The notes under the pieces were generated by a model. That model did not search any database, was not told where the DNA came from, and saw nothing but the letters and a program-made list of their open reading frames with translations. Shown one piece after another: positions 16,816 to 25,984 of a DNA stretch of 64,000 bases; the first letter of the stretch is position 1; every line of letters starts with the position of its first letter. The stretch comes from JAVJUS01 sp040220455 (GTDB lineage: Bacteria; Pseudomonadota; Alphaproteobacteria; DSM-16000; Inquilinaceae), in contig JAVJUS010000005.1 of NCBI GenBank assembly GCA_040220455.1, forward strand, positions 62,001 through 126,000. The letters are read 5' to 3'. The position numbers and the translations under genes are program-made.

Positions 16816-17874
16816 ATGTACGACACGCCCGACGATCCAGACCGCCCCGGCCACGGCGCGCCGGCCTCGCCCTCGGGCGGAGCGGACGCCGAGGGTGGCA
16901 CCGCGCTTCCGGTCGACCGCGAGGCGCTGCGCGCGATCGTCGACGGCGCGATCCGGCGCTATGTCGCCGAGCGCCGCGCCCGCGTCGAGCCCTTCGTCGA
17001 GGCCAATTTCCGCTTCGGGCCGGCGCTTCGCCTGCACCGCAAGGCGGCCGGCTGGGACATGGTCCGCGCCCCGGCCAACCTGGCGCTCGCCGGCCCGCAC
17101 CTGGCGCTCAAGGCCGCGGCGGCGGGCAGCCGCGCGGCGGGCTGGCGCGGCATGGCCGACCGGATCGACCGCCAGCCGGTCTTCCTGACCTCCGACGTCG
17201 CGCGCGAGGTCGAGTGGCGGGTCTTCACCGAGTTCCTGGAGCTGCCCTACGCCCAGCCCGGCCGCCGGTTCGAGCGCGACGCCCTGGCCGAGGCGTTGTT
17301 CGCCGACCCCGCCCTGGCCGAGCCCATGGCCGAGGCCCTGCAGGCGGTCGGCCGGCGCGCCGACGACCCGGCCTTCCGGGCCTGGCTGACCGACACCATG
17401 ACGGCCTACGCCTCGACCCGCACGGCGGCGGCGGACATCGCGAATGTCCTGGTCAGCGCCGGCGTGGGCGCGCTCGCCTTCAAGCAGTTGACGCCGGGCA
17501 TGATCTCGCTCGGCCCCGCCATGGCGCAGGCGCTCGCCCATCACGCGGCGGTGGCGAGCTTCCCGCTCGGCGCCGGCATCGGCGGGCTGTGGTACGGCGC
17601 CGTGCCGGTCGGCGCCTCGGCCGGGCTGGTGGTCGGGCTGACCGGCGGGCTGATGGCGGTCGCCTCGATGCTGACGGCCTTCTCCGGGGCGCTGACCGAC
17701 CCGATCCAGGTCCGCCTCGGGCTGCACCAGCGCCGCCTGCACCGGCTGCTGGACACGCTGGAGCGCAACCTGACCGGCGACAGCCAAGCACGCTACGTCG
17801 TGCGCGATCACTACGTCGCCCGCCTGTTCGACATCCTGGACATGGTCCGCGCCGCCCACGCCCTGGCGCGGTAG
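16816..17874 (+). CDS. Conserved-looking membrane protein, unknown function
   Basis: A 352-residue protein from the ATG at 16816; an upstream extension in the same frame is not coding-like. The N-terminal half is soluble and helical (DREALRAIVDGAIRRYVAERR, VEPFVEANFRFGPALRLHRKA). Residues of about 210-300 hold three hydrophobic, glycine-rich stretches (IANVLVSAGVGALAF, PLGAGIGGLWYGAVPVGASA, GLVVGLTGGLMAVASMLTA). The C-terminus is a basic helix (QVRLGLHQRRLHRLLDTLER). It resembles hypothetical proteins seen in other alphaproteobacteria, but I cannot name a function. It is divergent from the type I secretion genes and could be co-regulated with them. Confidence 0.7.
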   Translation: MYDTPDDPDRPGHGAPASPSGGADAEGGTALPVDREALRAIVDGAIRRYVAERRARVEPFVEANFRFGPALRLHRKAAGWDMVRAPANLALAGPHLALKAAAAGSRAAGWRGMADRIDRQPVFLTSDVAREVEWRVFTEFLELPYAQPGRRFERDALAEALFADPALAEPMAEALQAVGRRADDPAFRAWLTDTMTAYASTRTAAADIANVLVSAGVGALAFKQLTPGMISLGPAMAQALAHHAAVASFPLGAGIGGLWYGAVPVGASAGLVVGLTGGLMAVASMLTAFSGALTDPIQVRLGLHQRRLHRLLDTLERNLTGDSQARYVVRDHYVARLFDILDMVRAAHALAR

Positions 17875-17893
17875 CGCTCGGCAGAAGCCTCCC

Positions 17894-18223
17894 TCACAAC
17901 CCCGCCAGCGTCAGCCCGACCAGCGCGACGGCACCGCCCAGGACGGCGACCAGGAGGTCGCGGCGCACGAAGAAGAACAGGCCCAGCGCCACGCCGGCGC
18001 CGGCCAGCCGGGCGATCAGCGGCGCCTCGGCCAGCGGGCCGATGGGCAGGGTGATCATGCGCGCGATCAGCCCCGCCAGCAGGGCGAAGGCGACGCAGGT
18101 CACCCAGCCCAGCCACGGGCTGTCCGCCTTCAGCCGGCCGGCGAGCGCGACGCCGAGCCCGCGCCAGAAATAGGTCACCGCCGCGCCGACGATGATGACC
18201 AGGGCGGGATCCACGCGCTCCAT
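17894..18223 (-). CDS. azlD: AzlD-type branched-chain amino acid exporter subunit
   Basis: A 109-residue hydrophobic protein with three to four helices (ALVIIVGAAVTYFWRGLGVAL and so on), matching the small AzlD subunit that pairs with AzlC to export branched-chain amino acids. Its ATG shares bases with the stop of azlC (TGATG), so the two are translationally coupled. Function is assigned by family and pairing; substrate specificity is unproven. Confidence 0.85.
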   Translation of the reverse strand: MERVDPALVIIVGAAVTYFWRGLGVALAGRLKADSPWLGWVTCVAFALLAGLIARMITLPIGPLAEAPLIARLAGAGVALGLFFFVRRDLLVAVLGGAVALVGLTLAGL

Positions 18224-19026
18224 CACCGCTCTCCCGCCGTATCCGCGCCCGAGCCGGCACCGCGCCGGGGCACGAGTCGGTCGGCCAGGAAGGCCGCCGT
18301 GCCGGCCACGAGGCCCGTGGCGAGCAGGCCCCAGTCCGGGTCGATGCGATGGAACAGCGGCCCGGCGAGCGCGCCCGCGCCCAGCGCCCAGGCCCGGGCC
18401 CGCCCCGCCGTCTGGGCGTCGGCACCCAGCACCAGCATGAAGTAGATCGGGTTGAAGAAGACCAGCCCGAGCGAGACCGAGGGCGGCACCGCGCCGGCCA
18501 GGACGAAGCCGCCGGCCGTCGCCGACAGGCTCGCCCCCCACAGCGTCAGGCTGAAGCCGGCGAAATAGGGCAGCCGGTCCCGCTCCGCCATGGCCGGGAC
18601 GTGGCGCAGCGCGTGGACCCAGCCGGTCACGGCGACCAGGTGGGCGGCGGCGAAGTACTGCCAGCGCGGCCGGCCGCGGGCCCGCAGCCAGGGCATCAGC
18701 GAGATCGTCATCGGCATCAGCCGGGCATTCGTCAGCCCGACCGCCAGCGCGATCGTCAGCACCGAGGCGCCGGCGGCGTAGAGTTCGACCAGCGCCACCT
18801 GGCCGGGCAGGGCCCAGCCGGTGACCGTCGAGGCCATGCCGTGCGGCAGGCCGAGACCGCTGGAGCGTACCAGCGAGCCGAATCCGAGATAGCTCGCCGC
18901 CAGCACCAGCGCCGGCACGCCGACCGCCGCGCGCATGCCGGCCAGCAGGGGATGGCGGCGCGGCGAAGCCGGATCGCCGCCGGATCCCTCGTCCCTCGGC
19001 CGGTTACCGTCGTAGGTGTGTGACAC
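18223..19026 (-). CDS. azlC: AzlC-type branched-chain amino acid exporter permease
   Basis: A 267-residue inner-membrane protein. The N-terminal signature includes GMRAAVGVPALVLAASYLGFGSLV, and helix 3 contains GLTNARLMPMTISLMPWL, the typical AzlC stretch. About eight helices span residues 30-245. Together with AzlD it should form a secondary exporter for leucine, isoleucine and valine or analogues. It is the first gene of the pair and diverges from the DUF1302 gene at 19189. No Lrp-type regulator is adjacent. Confidence 0.88.
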   Translation of the reverse strand: MSHTYDGNRPRDEGSGGDPASPRRHPLLAGMRAAVGVPALVLAASYLGFGSLVRSSGLGLPHGMASTVTGWALPGQVALVELYAAGASVLTIALAVGLTNARLMPMTISLMPWLRARGRPRWQYFAAAHLVAVTGWVHALRHVPAMAERDRLPYFAGFSLTLWGASLSATAGGFVLAGAVPPSVSLGLVFFNPIYFMLVLGADAQTAGRARAWALGAGALAGPLFHRIDPDWGLLATGLVAGTAAFLADRLVPRRGAGSGADTAGER

Positions 19027-19188
19027 GGCGATCGCTCAGACCTTTTGACAAATCCGAAAGCACGGTGTAGGCGCAAACAAAATCGGATGCGCGACCCAGG
19101 GTATTCGACCCGGGCGGAATCCGGAATGCTCAGGGCAACGTTCACGGCCGGCCGCATGCGAGGCCCGGCCGCCGGCAGGGAGGCTGGT

Positions 19189-21093
19189 ATGGCTCGAGAA
19201 GGTATGGCGCGGACCCGCGCGATCGCGCTGGCGGGCGGCACGGCGATGGCGGCCGCGCTGGCGGCGCCGGGCATCCAGGCGGCGGATTTCCGCCTCGGCG
19301 ACATCGACGGCAGCCTGGACACGACGATCAGCGTGGGATTGAGCTTCCGCGCCGCCGATCGCGACGCGGGGCTGATCGGCCGCGCCAATGGCGGCGAGGC
19401 CTATTCGATCAATGGCGACGACGGCAACCTGAACTACGACCGCGGCCTGATCGCGGCGGCCGGCCGGGCGACCCACGAGCTGGAGCTCGAGGACGACGGC
19501 TTCGGGATCTTCACCCGCGTCAGCTATTTCTACGACCCCTACAACGCCGGCAAGAACCACGAGTTCCGGGAGCTGAGCGACAAGGCCGACGGCCAGGTCG
19601 CCAGCGACTTCGACATCCTGGACGCCTTCGTCTTCGGCGGGCTCGAGGCGGGCGACGTCCCGATCGATTTCAAGTTCGGCAACCACGTTCTCTCCTGGGG
19701 TGAGAGCACCTTCGTCCGCAACGGCATCAACGTGGTCAACCCGGTCGACGTCAGCGCGATCCGGGTCCCGGGCTCGGAGATCCGCAACGCGCTGGAGCCG
19801 GTGCCGATGATCTCGGCCAACGCCGGGCTGACCAACAACCTCTCGGTCGAGGGCTTCTACCAGCTCTGGTGGGAGCCGACGGAGATCGACGCCGCCGGCA
19901 CCTACTTCTCGACCAACGACTTCGCCTCGCCGGGCGGCGAGACGCTGTTCCTGGGCTTCGGCCAGACCCCGCCGGCCGGGCCGCCGGACAACGCCACCGC
20001 CGCCCTCGCGGTCCCGAACGGCGGCGCGGGCAGCGGCAATTTCGGCGCGGCCGTACCGCGCGGCCCGGACATCGAGGCCCGCAACCAGGGTCAGTTCGGC
20101 CTCGCCGCGCGCTACTACGCCGAGGACCTGAACGCGACGGAATTCGGCGCCTATTTCCTGAACTACCACAGCCGCGTCCCGGTGATCTCGGCCGATCCAT
20201 CCGACAATCCGGCCGACCTGACGCCCGGGGCAACCCCGTCCTACTTCGCCAACAGCACCTATTTCACGGAGTATCCCGAGGACATCCAGCTCTTCGGGCT
20301 CAGCTTCAACACCCAGGTCGGCAGCGTGTCGCTGGCCGGCGAGGCGAGCTGGCGCAAGGACCAGCCGCTCCAGGTCGACGACGTCGAGCTGCTGGCCGCC
20401 GCCCAGGGCATCGCCACCGTCAACCAGGCCTGCGCCGCCGGTGCGGCGGCGTGTGCGGCGGCCGCGAACGCGGTCAACCAGCTCGACAACCAGGTGCTGT
20501 CCGATCTCGGTATCGACCAGCCGGGTGAGTACGTCGACGCCTTCGGCGACACCCTGCGCGGCTACCGCGAGGAGGACGTCTTCCAGGCCCAGATCACGGC
20601 CAGCAACGCCTTCGGCCCGATCGAGTCGGTCGGCGTCGACCAGTGGCTGCTGATCGGCGAGGTCGGCGTGACCCACATCCCGGGCCTGCCGGACAGCGAC
20701 AGCCTGCGCTTCGACGGCCCCAACACGCCGCTGCCGGGCGGCGCGGCCGCGGCGCTCGCGGCCAGCGTGCCGCAGCAGGACGGCGGCTTCGCGACCAAGA
20801 CCTCGTGGGGCTATCAGGTCCGCGCCCGGTTCGACATGCTCAACGCCTTCGGCACCCCGGTGAACCTGTTCCCCTCGGTCGCCTTCTCCCACGACGTCCA
20901 CGGCACGACGCCGGCCCCGCTCAACACCTTCGTGGAGAACCGGGCGGCGCTGACCTTCGGCATCGAGGCGACCTACCTGGAGCGCTGGTCGGCCGGCCTG
21001 TCCTACACGAACTTTTTCTCGATCGGGGACGACGAGCACAACGTCCTGCGCGACCGGGACTTCGTCTCGCTGAACGTGAAGTACTCGTTCTGA
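19189..21093 (+). CDS. DUF1302 outer-membrane protein
   Basis: A 634-residue exported protein. The ATG at 19189 is chosen because AGGGAGG stands 5 nt before it and the signal peptide starts directly (MAREGMARTRAIALAGG, cleavage about after IQA at 31). The mature part alternates beta strands with asparagine/aspartate turns and ends in an aromatic C-terminus (FVSLNVKYSF), as expected for an outer-membrane beta-barrel. DUF1302 genes are regularly found with DUF1329, YCF48-like and RND genes, as here. The set probably handles a hydrophobic compound at the envelope; the substrate is unknown. Confidence 0.88.
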   Translation: MAREGMARTRAIALAGGTAMAAALAAPGIQAADFRLGDIDGSLDTTISVGLSFRAADRDAGLIGRANGGEAYSINGDDGNLNYDRGLIAAAGRATHELELEDDGFGIFTRVSYFYDPYNAGKNHEFRELSDKADGQVASDFDILDAFVFGGLEAGDVPIDFKFGNHVLSWGESTFVRNGINVVNPVDVSAIRVPGSEIRNALEPVPMISANAGLTNNLSVEGFYQLWWEPTEIDAAGTYFSTNDFASPGGETLFLGFGQTPPAGPPDNATAALAVPNGGAGSGNFGAAVPRGPDIEARNQGQFGLAARYYAEDLNATEFGAYFLNYHSRVPVISADPSDNPADLTPGATPSYFANSTYFTEYPEDIQLFGLSFNTQVGSVSLAGEASWRKDQPLQVDDVELLAAAQGIATVNQACAAGAAACAAAANAVNQLDNQVLSDLGIDQPGEYVDAFGDTLRGYREEDVFQAQITASNAFGPIESVGVDQWLLIGEVGVTHIPGLPDSDSLRFDGPNTPLPGGAAAALAASVPQQDGGFATKTSWGYQVRARFDMLNAFGTPVNLFPSVAFSHDVHGTTPAPLNTFVENRAALTFGIEATYLERWSAGLSYTNFFSIGDDEHNVLRDRDFVSLNVKYSF

Positions 21094-21172
21094 CGCCCGC
21101 GCTGCCCGGCCCGACCGATCCCCACAACGAACCGCGCCCGTCCCCCAACCGACAGGCCCGGAGGAAACGCCC

Positions 21173-22543
21173 ATGACCCGTCTCGAGGCCAAGCTGACGG
21201 CCGCCACCTTCGGCGCCGCGCTGCTCGCCGGCGCGCTCGCCATGCCCCTGCCCGCCCTCGCCCAGACCGGCGAGTACGGCCCCGCCGACCTGGGCGGCGC
21301 GCTGACGCCGTTCGGCGCCATCCGCGCCGGCAACGCCGACGGCTCGATCCCGGAATGGACCGGCGGCATCACCGAGCCGCCGGCCGGCTACGCGGTCGGC
21401 GACCATCACCCCGACCCCTATGCCGACGACGCGCCGCTGTTCACGATCACGGCCGACACCATGGCGCAGTACGCCGACCTGCTGACGCCGGGTCACGAGG
21501 CGCTGCTGGAGCGCTATCCGGACTTCGCCATGCCGGTCTACCCGACCCGGCGCAGCGCCTCGGCGCCGCAGCGGCTCTACGACGCCGCCGTCGCCAACGC
21601 CGAGCGCGCGTCGCTGACCGCGAACGGCGACGGCGTCGAGGGCGCGCGGGAGAGCATTCCCTTCCCGATTCCCGAATCGGGCGTGGAGGCGATCTGGAAC
21701 CACCTGCTGCGCTGGCGCGGCAACGCCTTCCTGCGCCGGGTGGGCCAGGCCAACCTCACGGCCTCGGGCGCCTACACGATGATCATGATCGAGGAGAAGA
21801 CGGACCTCCTCTACAACCAGCCCGGCGGCACCGACGGCAACCTGGCCTTCTACTTCATGCAGGAGGTCCTGTCCCCGGCGCGGCTGGCGGGCGAGATCCT
21901 GCTGGTGCACGAGACCATCAACCAGGTGGCCGAGCCGCGCAGCGCCTGGGTCTACAACCCGGGCCAGCGCCGGGTCCGGCGGGCGCCGAACATCGCCTAC
22001 GACAATCCGGGCACCGCGGCCGACGGCCTGCGCACCTCGGACAACCTGGACCTCTTCAACGGCGCGCCGGACCGCTACGACTGGGAGCTGGTCGGCCGGC
22101 GCGAGATGATCGTGCCCTACAACAGCTATGCCCTGCACAGCGACGATCTCGACTACGACGACATCATCATGGCCGGGCACCTGAACCCGGAGCACCTGCG
22201 CTACGAGCGTCACCGCGTCTGGGTCGTCGACGCCACGCTCAAGGAGGGCACGAGTCACATCTACGCCCGCCGCACCTTCTACATCGACGAAGATAGCTGG
22301 CAGATCCTCGCGGTCGACCACTATGACGGCCGGGGCGAGCTGTGGCGCGTCGGCGAGGCGCACCCGGTCAACTACTACGAGGTGCCGACCTTCTGGTCGA
22401 CGCTCGACGTCATCTACGACCTGCAGAGCGGGCGCTACACCGCCATCGGCTTCGACAACCAGGAGCCGATGTACGACTACTCCGTCGACTACGACGACGG
22501 CGACTTCTCGCCCAACGCGCTCCGGCGTGCCGGGCGGCGCTGA
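21173..22543 (+). CDS. DUF1329 periplasmic protein
   Basis: A 456-residue exported protein behind a strong GGAGGAAA ribosome site. The signal peptide (AALLAGALAMPLPALAQ) is cleaved about after residue 31. The family hallmark GGALTPFGAIRAGNADGSIPEWTGG opens the mature protein. The rest is a LolA/LolB-like beta fold with many Tyr and Trp residues (EVPTFWSTLDVIYDLQSGRY). It is probably a periplasmic carrier or outer-membrane lipid-handling protein working with the DUF1302 barrel; that is inference from fold and neighbours. It ends overlapping the next gene by 17 nt. Confidence 0.9.
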   Translation: MTRLEAKLTAATFGAALLAGALAMPLPALAQTGEYGPADLGGALTPFGAIRAGNADGSIPEWTGGITEPPAGYAVGDHHPDPYADDAPLFTITADTMAQYADLLTPGHEALLERYPDFAMPVYPTRRSASAPQRLYDAAVANAERASLTANGDGVEGARESIPFPIPESGVEAIWNHLLRWRGNAFLRRVGQANLTASGAYTMIMIEEKTDLLYNQPGGTDGNLAFYFMQEVLSPARLAGEILLVHETINQVAEPRSAWVYNPGQRRVRRAPNIAYDNPGTAADGLRTSDNLDLFNGAPDRYDWELVGRREMIVPYNSYALHSDDLDYDDIIMAGHLNPEHLRYERHRVWVVDATLKEGTSHIYARRTFYIDEDSWQILAVDHYDGRGELWRVGEAHPVNYYEVPTFWSTLDVIYDLQSGRYTAIGFDNQEPMYDYSVDYDDGDFSPNALRRAGRR

Positions 22544-23627
22544 GCGGCGGCCGGCGGCGATCTCCGGGCCCGGACGGCGCGCGGTCTGCGCCGCCGGGCT
22601 CGCCGGCCTCGCCGCCCTGGCGACGGCGGCGATCGCGCGCCCGGCCCGGGCCCAGGATGATGGCGGCGATGGCGGGGACGGGCGCGACGGCATCGCCCCG
22701 CCCCGGCCGGCCGAGCCGTCCCGGCTCGCCCTGGCGAGCCTGCTGCTCGCCGGCGCCCGGGCGGGCGACCGGCTGGTCGCGGTCGGCCAGCGCGGCCATG
22801 TGCTGATCTCCGACGATGCCGGCCGCACCTGGTCGCAGCGCCCCTGCCCGACCCGGGCGGCGCTGACGGCCGTCGCCTTCGCCGACGCGCGCACCGGCTG
22901 GGCGGCCGGCCATGACGCGACGATCCTGAAGACGACCGACGGCGGCGAAAACTGGGTCCTGCAGCACCGGGCGCCCCGGTGGGAGCAGCCGGTGCTGGCG
23001 CTCGCCGCCGACGGTCCGGACCGGGCCTGGGCCGTGGGCGCCTACGGACTGTTCCTGGCGACCGGCGACGGCGGCGCCACCTGGCAGGAGCGGCTGGTCA
23101 CCGATCTCGACTACCATTTCTACGACATCGCCCGGCTCGCCGACGGCACCTGGATGATGGCGGGCGAGTTCGGCGGCCTCTACGCCGCGACCGATCCCGA
23201 CGGCGCCTGGACGGTGCTCGACAGCCCCTACGAGGGCAGCTTCTTCGGCGCCGTGCCCCTGCCCGGCGGCGGTGCCATGATCCACGGCCTGGTCGGCCAC
23301 GTCTTCCGCCGCGCCGCGCCCGAAGCGGCCTGGCGCGCGGTTCCGAGCGGTGTCGAGGCCGGCCTGCTGGGCGGTACCGCGCTGCCGGACGGCCGGGTCG
23401 TCCTCGTCGGCCGCTCCGGCACGGTTTTGACGGCGCCGACGCCGGAGGCGCCGCTCGTAGCCGAACGCCTGCCCGACCGCGACGCGCTCGCCGCCGTCCT
23501 CCCGGCCCCGGATGGCGGCCTGATCCTGCTGGGCGAGACGGGCGCCCGCCGCGTCCCGCGGCTCGACGCCGGCACCCCGATCGCGACGGAGCGGCCGCGC
23601 CTCGCGGCGGCGGGAGGGGGCTGGTGA
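22527..23627 (+). CDS. YCF48/BNR-repeat periplasmic propeller protein
   Basis: A 366-residue beta-propeller from a GTG at 22527 that overlaps the DUF1329 stop. A twin-arginine-like signal (GPGRRAVCAAGLAGLAALAT, cleavage after ARA) suggests export. BNR/YCF48 blades are visible as repeated SDDAGRTW, TTDGGENW and TGDGGATW motifs. The family is related to the photosystem II assembly factor YCF48 but occurs in non-phototrophs beside RND transporters. It is likely a periplasmic scaffold of the four-protein system. It overlaps the RND gene by GTGA. Confidence 0.87.
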   Translation: MPGGAERRPAAISGPGRRAVCAAGLAGLAALATAAIARPARAQDDGGDGGDGRDGIAPPRPAEPSRLALASLLLAGARAGDRLVAVGQRGHVLISDDAGRTWSQRPCPTRAALTAVAFADARTGWAAGHDATILKTTDGGENWVLQHRAPRWEQPVLALAADGPDRAWAVGAYGLFLATGDGGATWQERLVTDLDYHFYDIARLADGTWMMAGEFGGLYAATDPDGAWTVLDSPYEGSFFGAVPLPGGGAMIHGLVGHVFRRAAPEAAWRAVPSGVEAGLLGGTALPDGRVVLVGRSGTVLTAPTPEAPLVAERLPDRDALAAVLPAPDGGLILLGETGARRVPRLDAGTPIATERPRLAAAGGGW

Positions 23628-25957
23628 GCCCGCGTCGCGGCTTCGTCGCAGGGCTGGAGGCGGCCCTGTTCGGTCGCCGACGCCTGGTCCTCGCGCTCTT
23701 CGTCCTGGTCACGGCGGCGCTGGCCGTCGGTGCTGCGCGGCTGGGCATCGACGCCGGGTTCGAGAAGCGCCTGCCGCTCGACCATCCCTACATGGAGACC
23801 TTCCTCGAGTACCAGGACCGCTTCGGCGGGGCGAACCGGGTGCTCGTGGCGCTGGCGCCGCGCGAGGGCGACATCTTCCAGCCCGCCTTCTTCGAGACGC
23901 TGGAGGCCGCCACCGACGCCGTCTTCTTCGTGCCCGGCGTCGACCGGGCGCGGGTGCGCTCGATCTTCACGCCCAATGTCCGCTACGTCGAGGTCGTCGA
24001 GGACGGCTTTTCAGGCGGCAACGTCATCCCCGCCGATTTCGAGCCGACGCCGGAGGCTCTCGCCGAGGTGCGCGAGAACATCCTCAAGTCCGGCGAGGTC
24101 GGACGCCTCGTCGCCGAGGACTTCAGCGCCGCCATCGTCTCCGCCGAACTGCTGGACCGCGACCCCGAGACGGGCGAGCCGCTCGACTACATCGCGGTCA
24201 GCGAGGAGCTGGAGGCCCTGCGCGACCGTTTCGAGGGCGACGACGTCTCGGTCCACATCATCGGCTTTCCCATGGTGGTCGGCGACGTGGCGGAGGGCGC
24301 GGCCGGCGTCGTCGGCTTCTTCGCCGTCGCCGTGGCGATCACCGCGCTCCTGGTCCGGCTGTATTCAGGGTCCTGGCGGCTGACGGCGCTGCCGATCGTC
24401 ACGTCGCTCGTCGCCGTGGTCTGGCAGGCGGGGCTGCTCACCTGGCTCGGCTACGGGCTCGATCCGATGTCGATCCTGGTGCCGTTCCTGGTCTTCGCGA
24501 TCGGGGTGAGCCACGGCGTCCAGATGATCAACGCGGTCGGCGCGGAGGTCGCCGGCGGGCGCGGCGGGCGCGATGCCGCCCGCGCCGCCTTCGCCCGGCT
24601 CGCCGTGCCCGGCACGGTGGCGCTGGCCTCCGACACGATCGGCTTCCTGACCCTGCTCCTGATCGGCATCCCGATGATCCAGGAGCTGGCGATCACCGCG
24701 AGCCTGGGCGTCGCCGCGCTGATCGCGACCAACCTCGTCCTGCTGCCGATCCTGATCGGCGAGGTCGGGCTGCCGGCCGGCTATGCCGAGCGCAGCCGGG
24801 CCGGCGCGGCCCGTCGGGCGGCGCTGTGGCACCGGCTCTCGGGCATCTGCCGGCCCGGCCCGGCGGCGGCCGCGCTGGGCGTCGCCGTGGTGCTCTTCGC
24901 GATCGGCCTGTGGGGCAGCCAGGGCCTGGCGATCGGCGACCGGCAGGCCGGCGTGCCCGAGCTGCGCCCGGACAGCCGCTACAACCAGGATACCCGCTTC
25001 ATCACCGACCACTTCGCCATCGGCGTCGACATCCTGACGGTGATCACGGAGGGCCCGGCCAACGGCTGCATCGACCATCCGGCGATCTCGGCGCTCGACG
25101 ACTTCGCCTGGGCCATGGCCAACGAGCCGGGCGTGCAGTCGACGCTGGCGCTGTCGACCGTGATGAAAACGGTCAACGCCGGCTGGAACGAGGGCCATCT
25201 CGCCTGGCACGTCCTGCCGCGCAACCAGTACGTGCTGGTCCAGGCCGTCCGTCCGGTGGAGACATCGACCGGGCTCTTGAACGCCGATTGCTCGGTCATG
25301 CCGGTGATGATCTTCACCGAGGACCACAAGGCGGAGACGATCTCTGGCCTTGTCGAGGCAGTGAAGACCTACCGCGCCGAGCATCCCGACGATCCGCTGA
25401 CCTACCGCCTCGCTACGGGCAATGTCGGCGTCATGGCGGCGACGAACGAGGCCGTTTCCGCCGCCCAGGTTCCGATGCTGGGCTGGGTCTACGCCGCCAT
25501 CGTGGCGCTGTGCCTGGTCACCTTCCGCTCGATCCGGGCGACCCTGTGCACGGTGCTGCCGCTGGGGCTGGTCTCGGTGCTGTGCTACGCGCTGATGGCG
25601 GCGCTCGACATGGGGCTGAAGGTCTCGACGCTGCCGGTCGCCGCGCTCGGCGTCGGCATCGGCGTCGACTACGGCATCTACATCTTCTCGCGCCTGCGCG
25701 GCCACCTTGAAGACGGGGAGGACCTGCGCACGGCCTATTTCCACACCCTGCAGGAAACTGGCGCCGCGGTGCTGCTGACCGGCGCGACGCTCGCCATCGG
25801 CGTCAGCACCTGGATCTTCTCCGCGCTCCAGTTCCAGGCGGACATGGGCCTGCTGCTGGCCTTCCTGTTCGGCGTCAACATGCTGGGCGCGGTGCTGCTG
25901 CTGCCGGCGCTCGCGGCGCTCATCGACCGGGTCATGCCCTGGCGCCGGGACCGTTAG
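23624..25957 (+). CDS. RND/MMPL-family transporter
   Basis: A 777-residue inner-membrane transporter. The GTG start at 23624 has GGGAGGGGG upstream and overlaps the preceding stop. The architecture is TM1 (about 20-40), a large periplasmic loop, helices 2-6 (about 225-395), a second periplasmic loop (about 430-590), and helices 8-12 (about 600-770), with the RND family stretch GVGIGVDYGIYIFSRLRGH. It belongs to the HAE2/MMPL-like group that moves lipids, hopanoids, pigments or other hydrophobic compounds, not the tripartite drug-efflux group: no adaptor gene is present. It ends the DUF1302-DUF1329-YCF48-RND operon. Confidence 0.92.
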   Translation: MSPRRGFVAGLEAALFGRRRLVLALFVLVTAALAVGAARLGIDAGFEKRLPLDHPYMETFLEYQDRFGGANRVLVALAPREGDIFQPAFFETLEAATDAVFFVPGVDRARVRSIFTPNVRYVEVVEDGFSGGNVIPADFEPTPEALAEVRENILKSGEVGRLVAEDFSAAIVSAELLDRDPETGEPLDYIAVSEELEALRDRFEGDDVSVHIIGFPMVVGDVAEGAAGVVGFFAVAVAITALLVRLYSGSWRLTALPIVTSLVAVVWQAGLLTWLGYGLDPMSILVPFLVFAIGVSHGVQMINAVGAEVAGGRGGRDAARAAFARLAVPGTVALASDTIGFLTLLLIGIPMIQELAITASLGVAALIATNLVLLPILIGEVGLPAGYAERSRAGAARRAALWHRLSGICRPGPAAAALGVAVVLFAIGLWGSQGLAIGDRQAGVPELRPDSRYNQDTRFITDHFAIGVDILTVITEGPANGCIDHPAISALDDFAWAMANEPGVQSTLALSTVMKTVNAGWNEGHLAWHVLPRNQYVLVQAVRPVETSTGLLNADCSVMPVMIFTEDHKAETISGLVEAVKTYRAEHPDDPLTYRLATGNVGVMAATNEAVSAAQVPMLGWVYAAIVALCLVTFRSIRATLCTVLPLGLVSVLCYALMAALDMGLKVSTLPVAALGVGIGVDYGIYIFSRLRGHLEDGEDLRTAYFHTLQETGAAVLLTGATLAIGVSTWIFSALQFQADMGLLLAFLFGVNMLGAVLLLPALAALIDRVMPWRRDR

Positions 25958-25984
25958 GGCGGAGCGCGCGCCCCCGCCCCCCGC

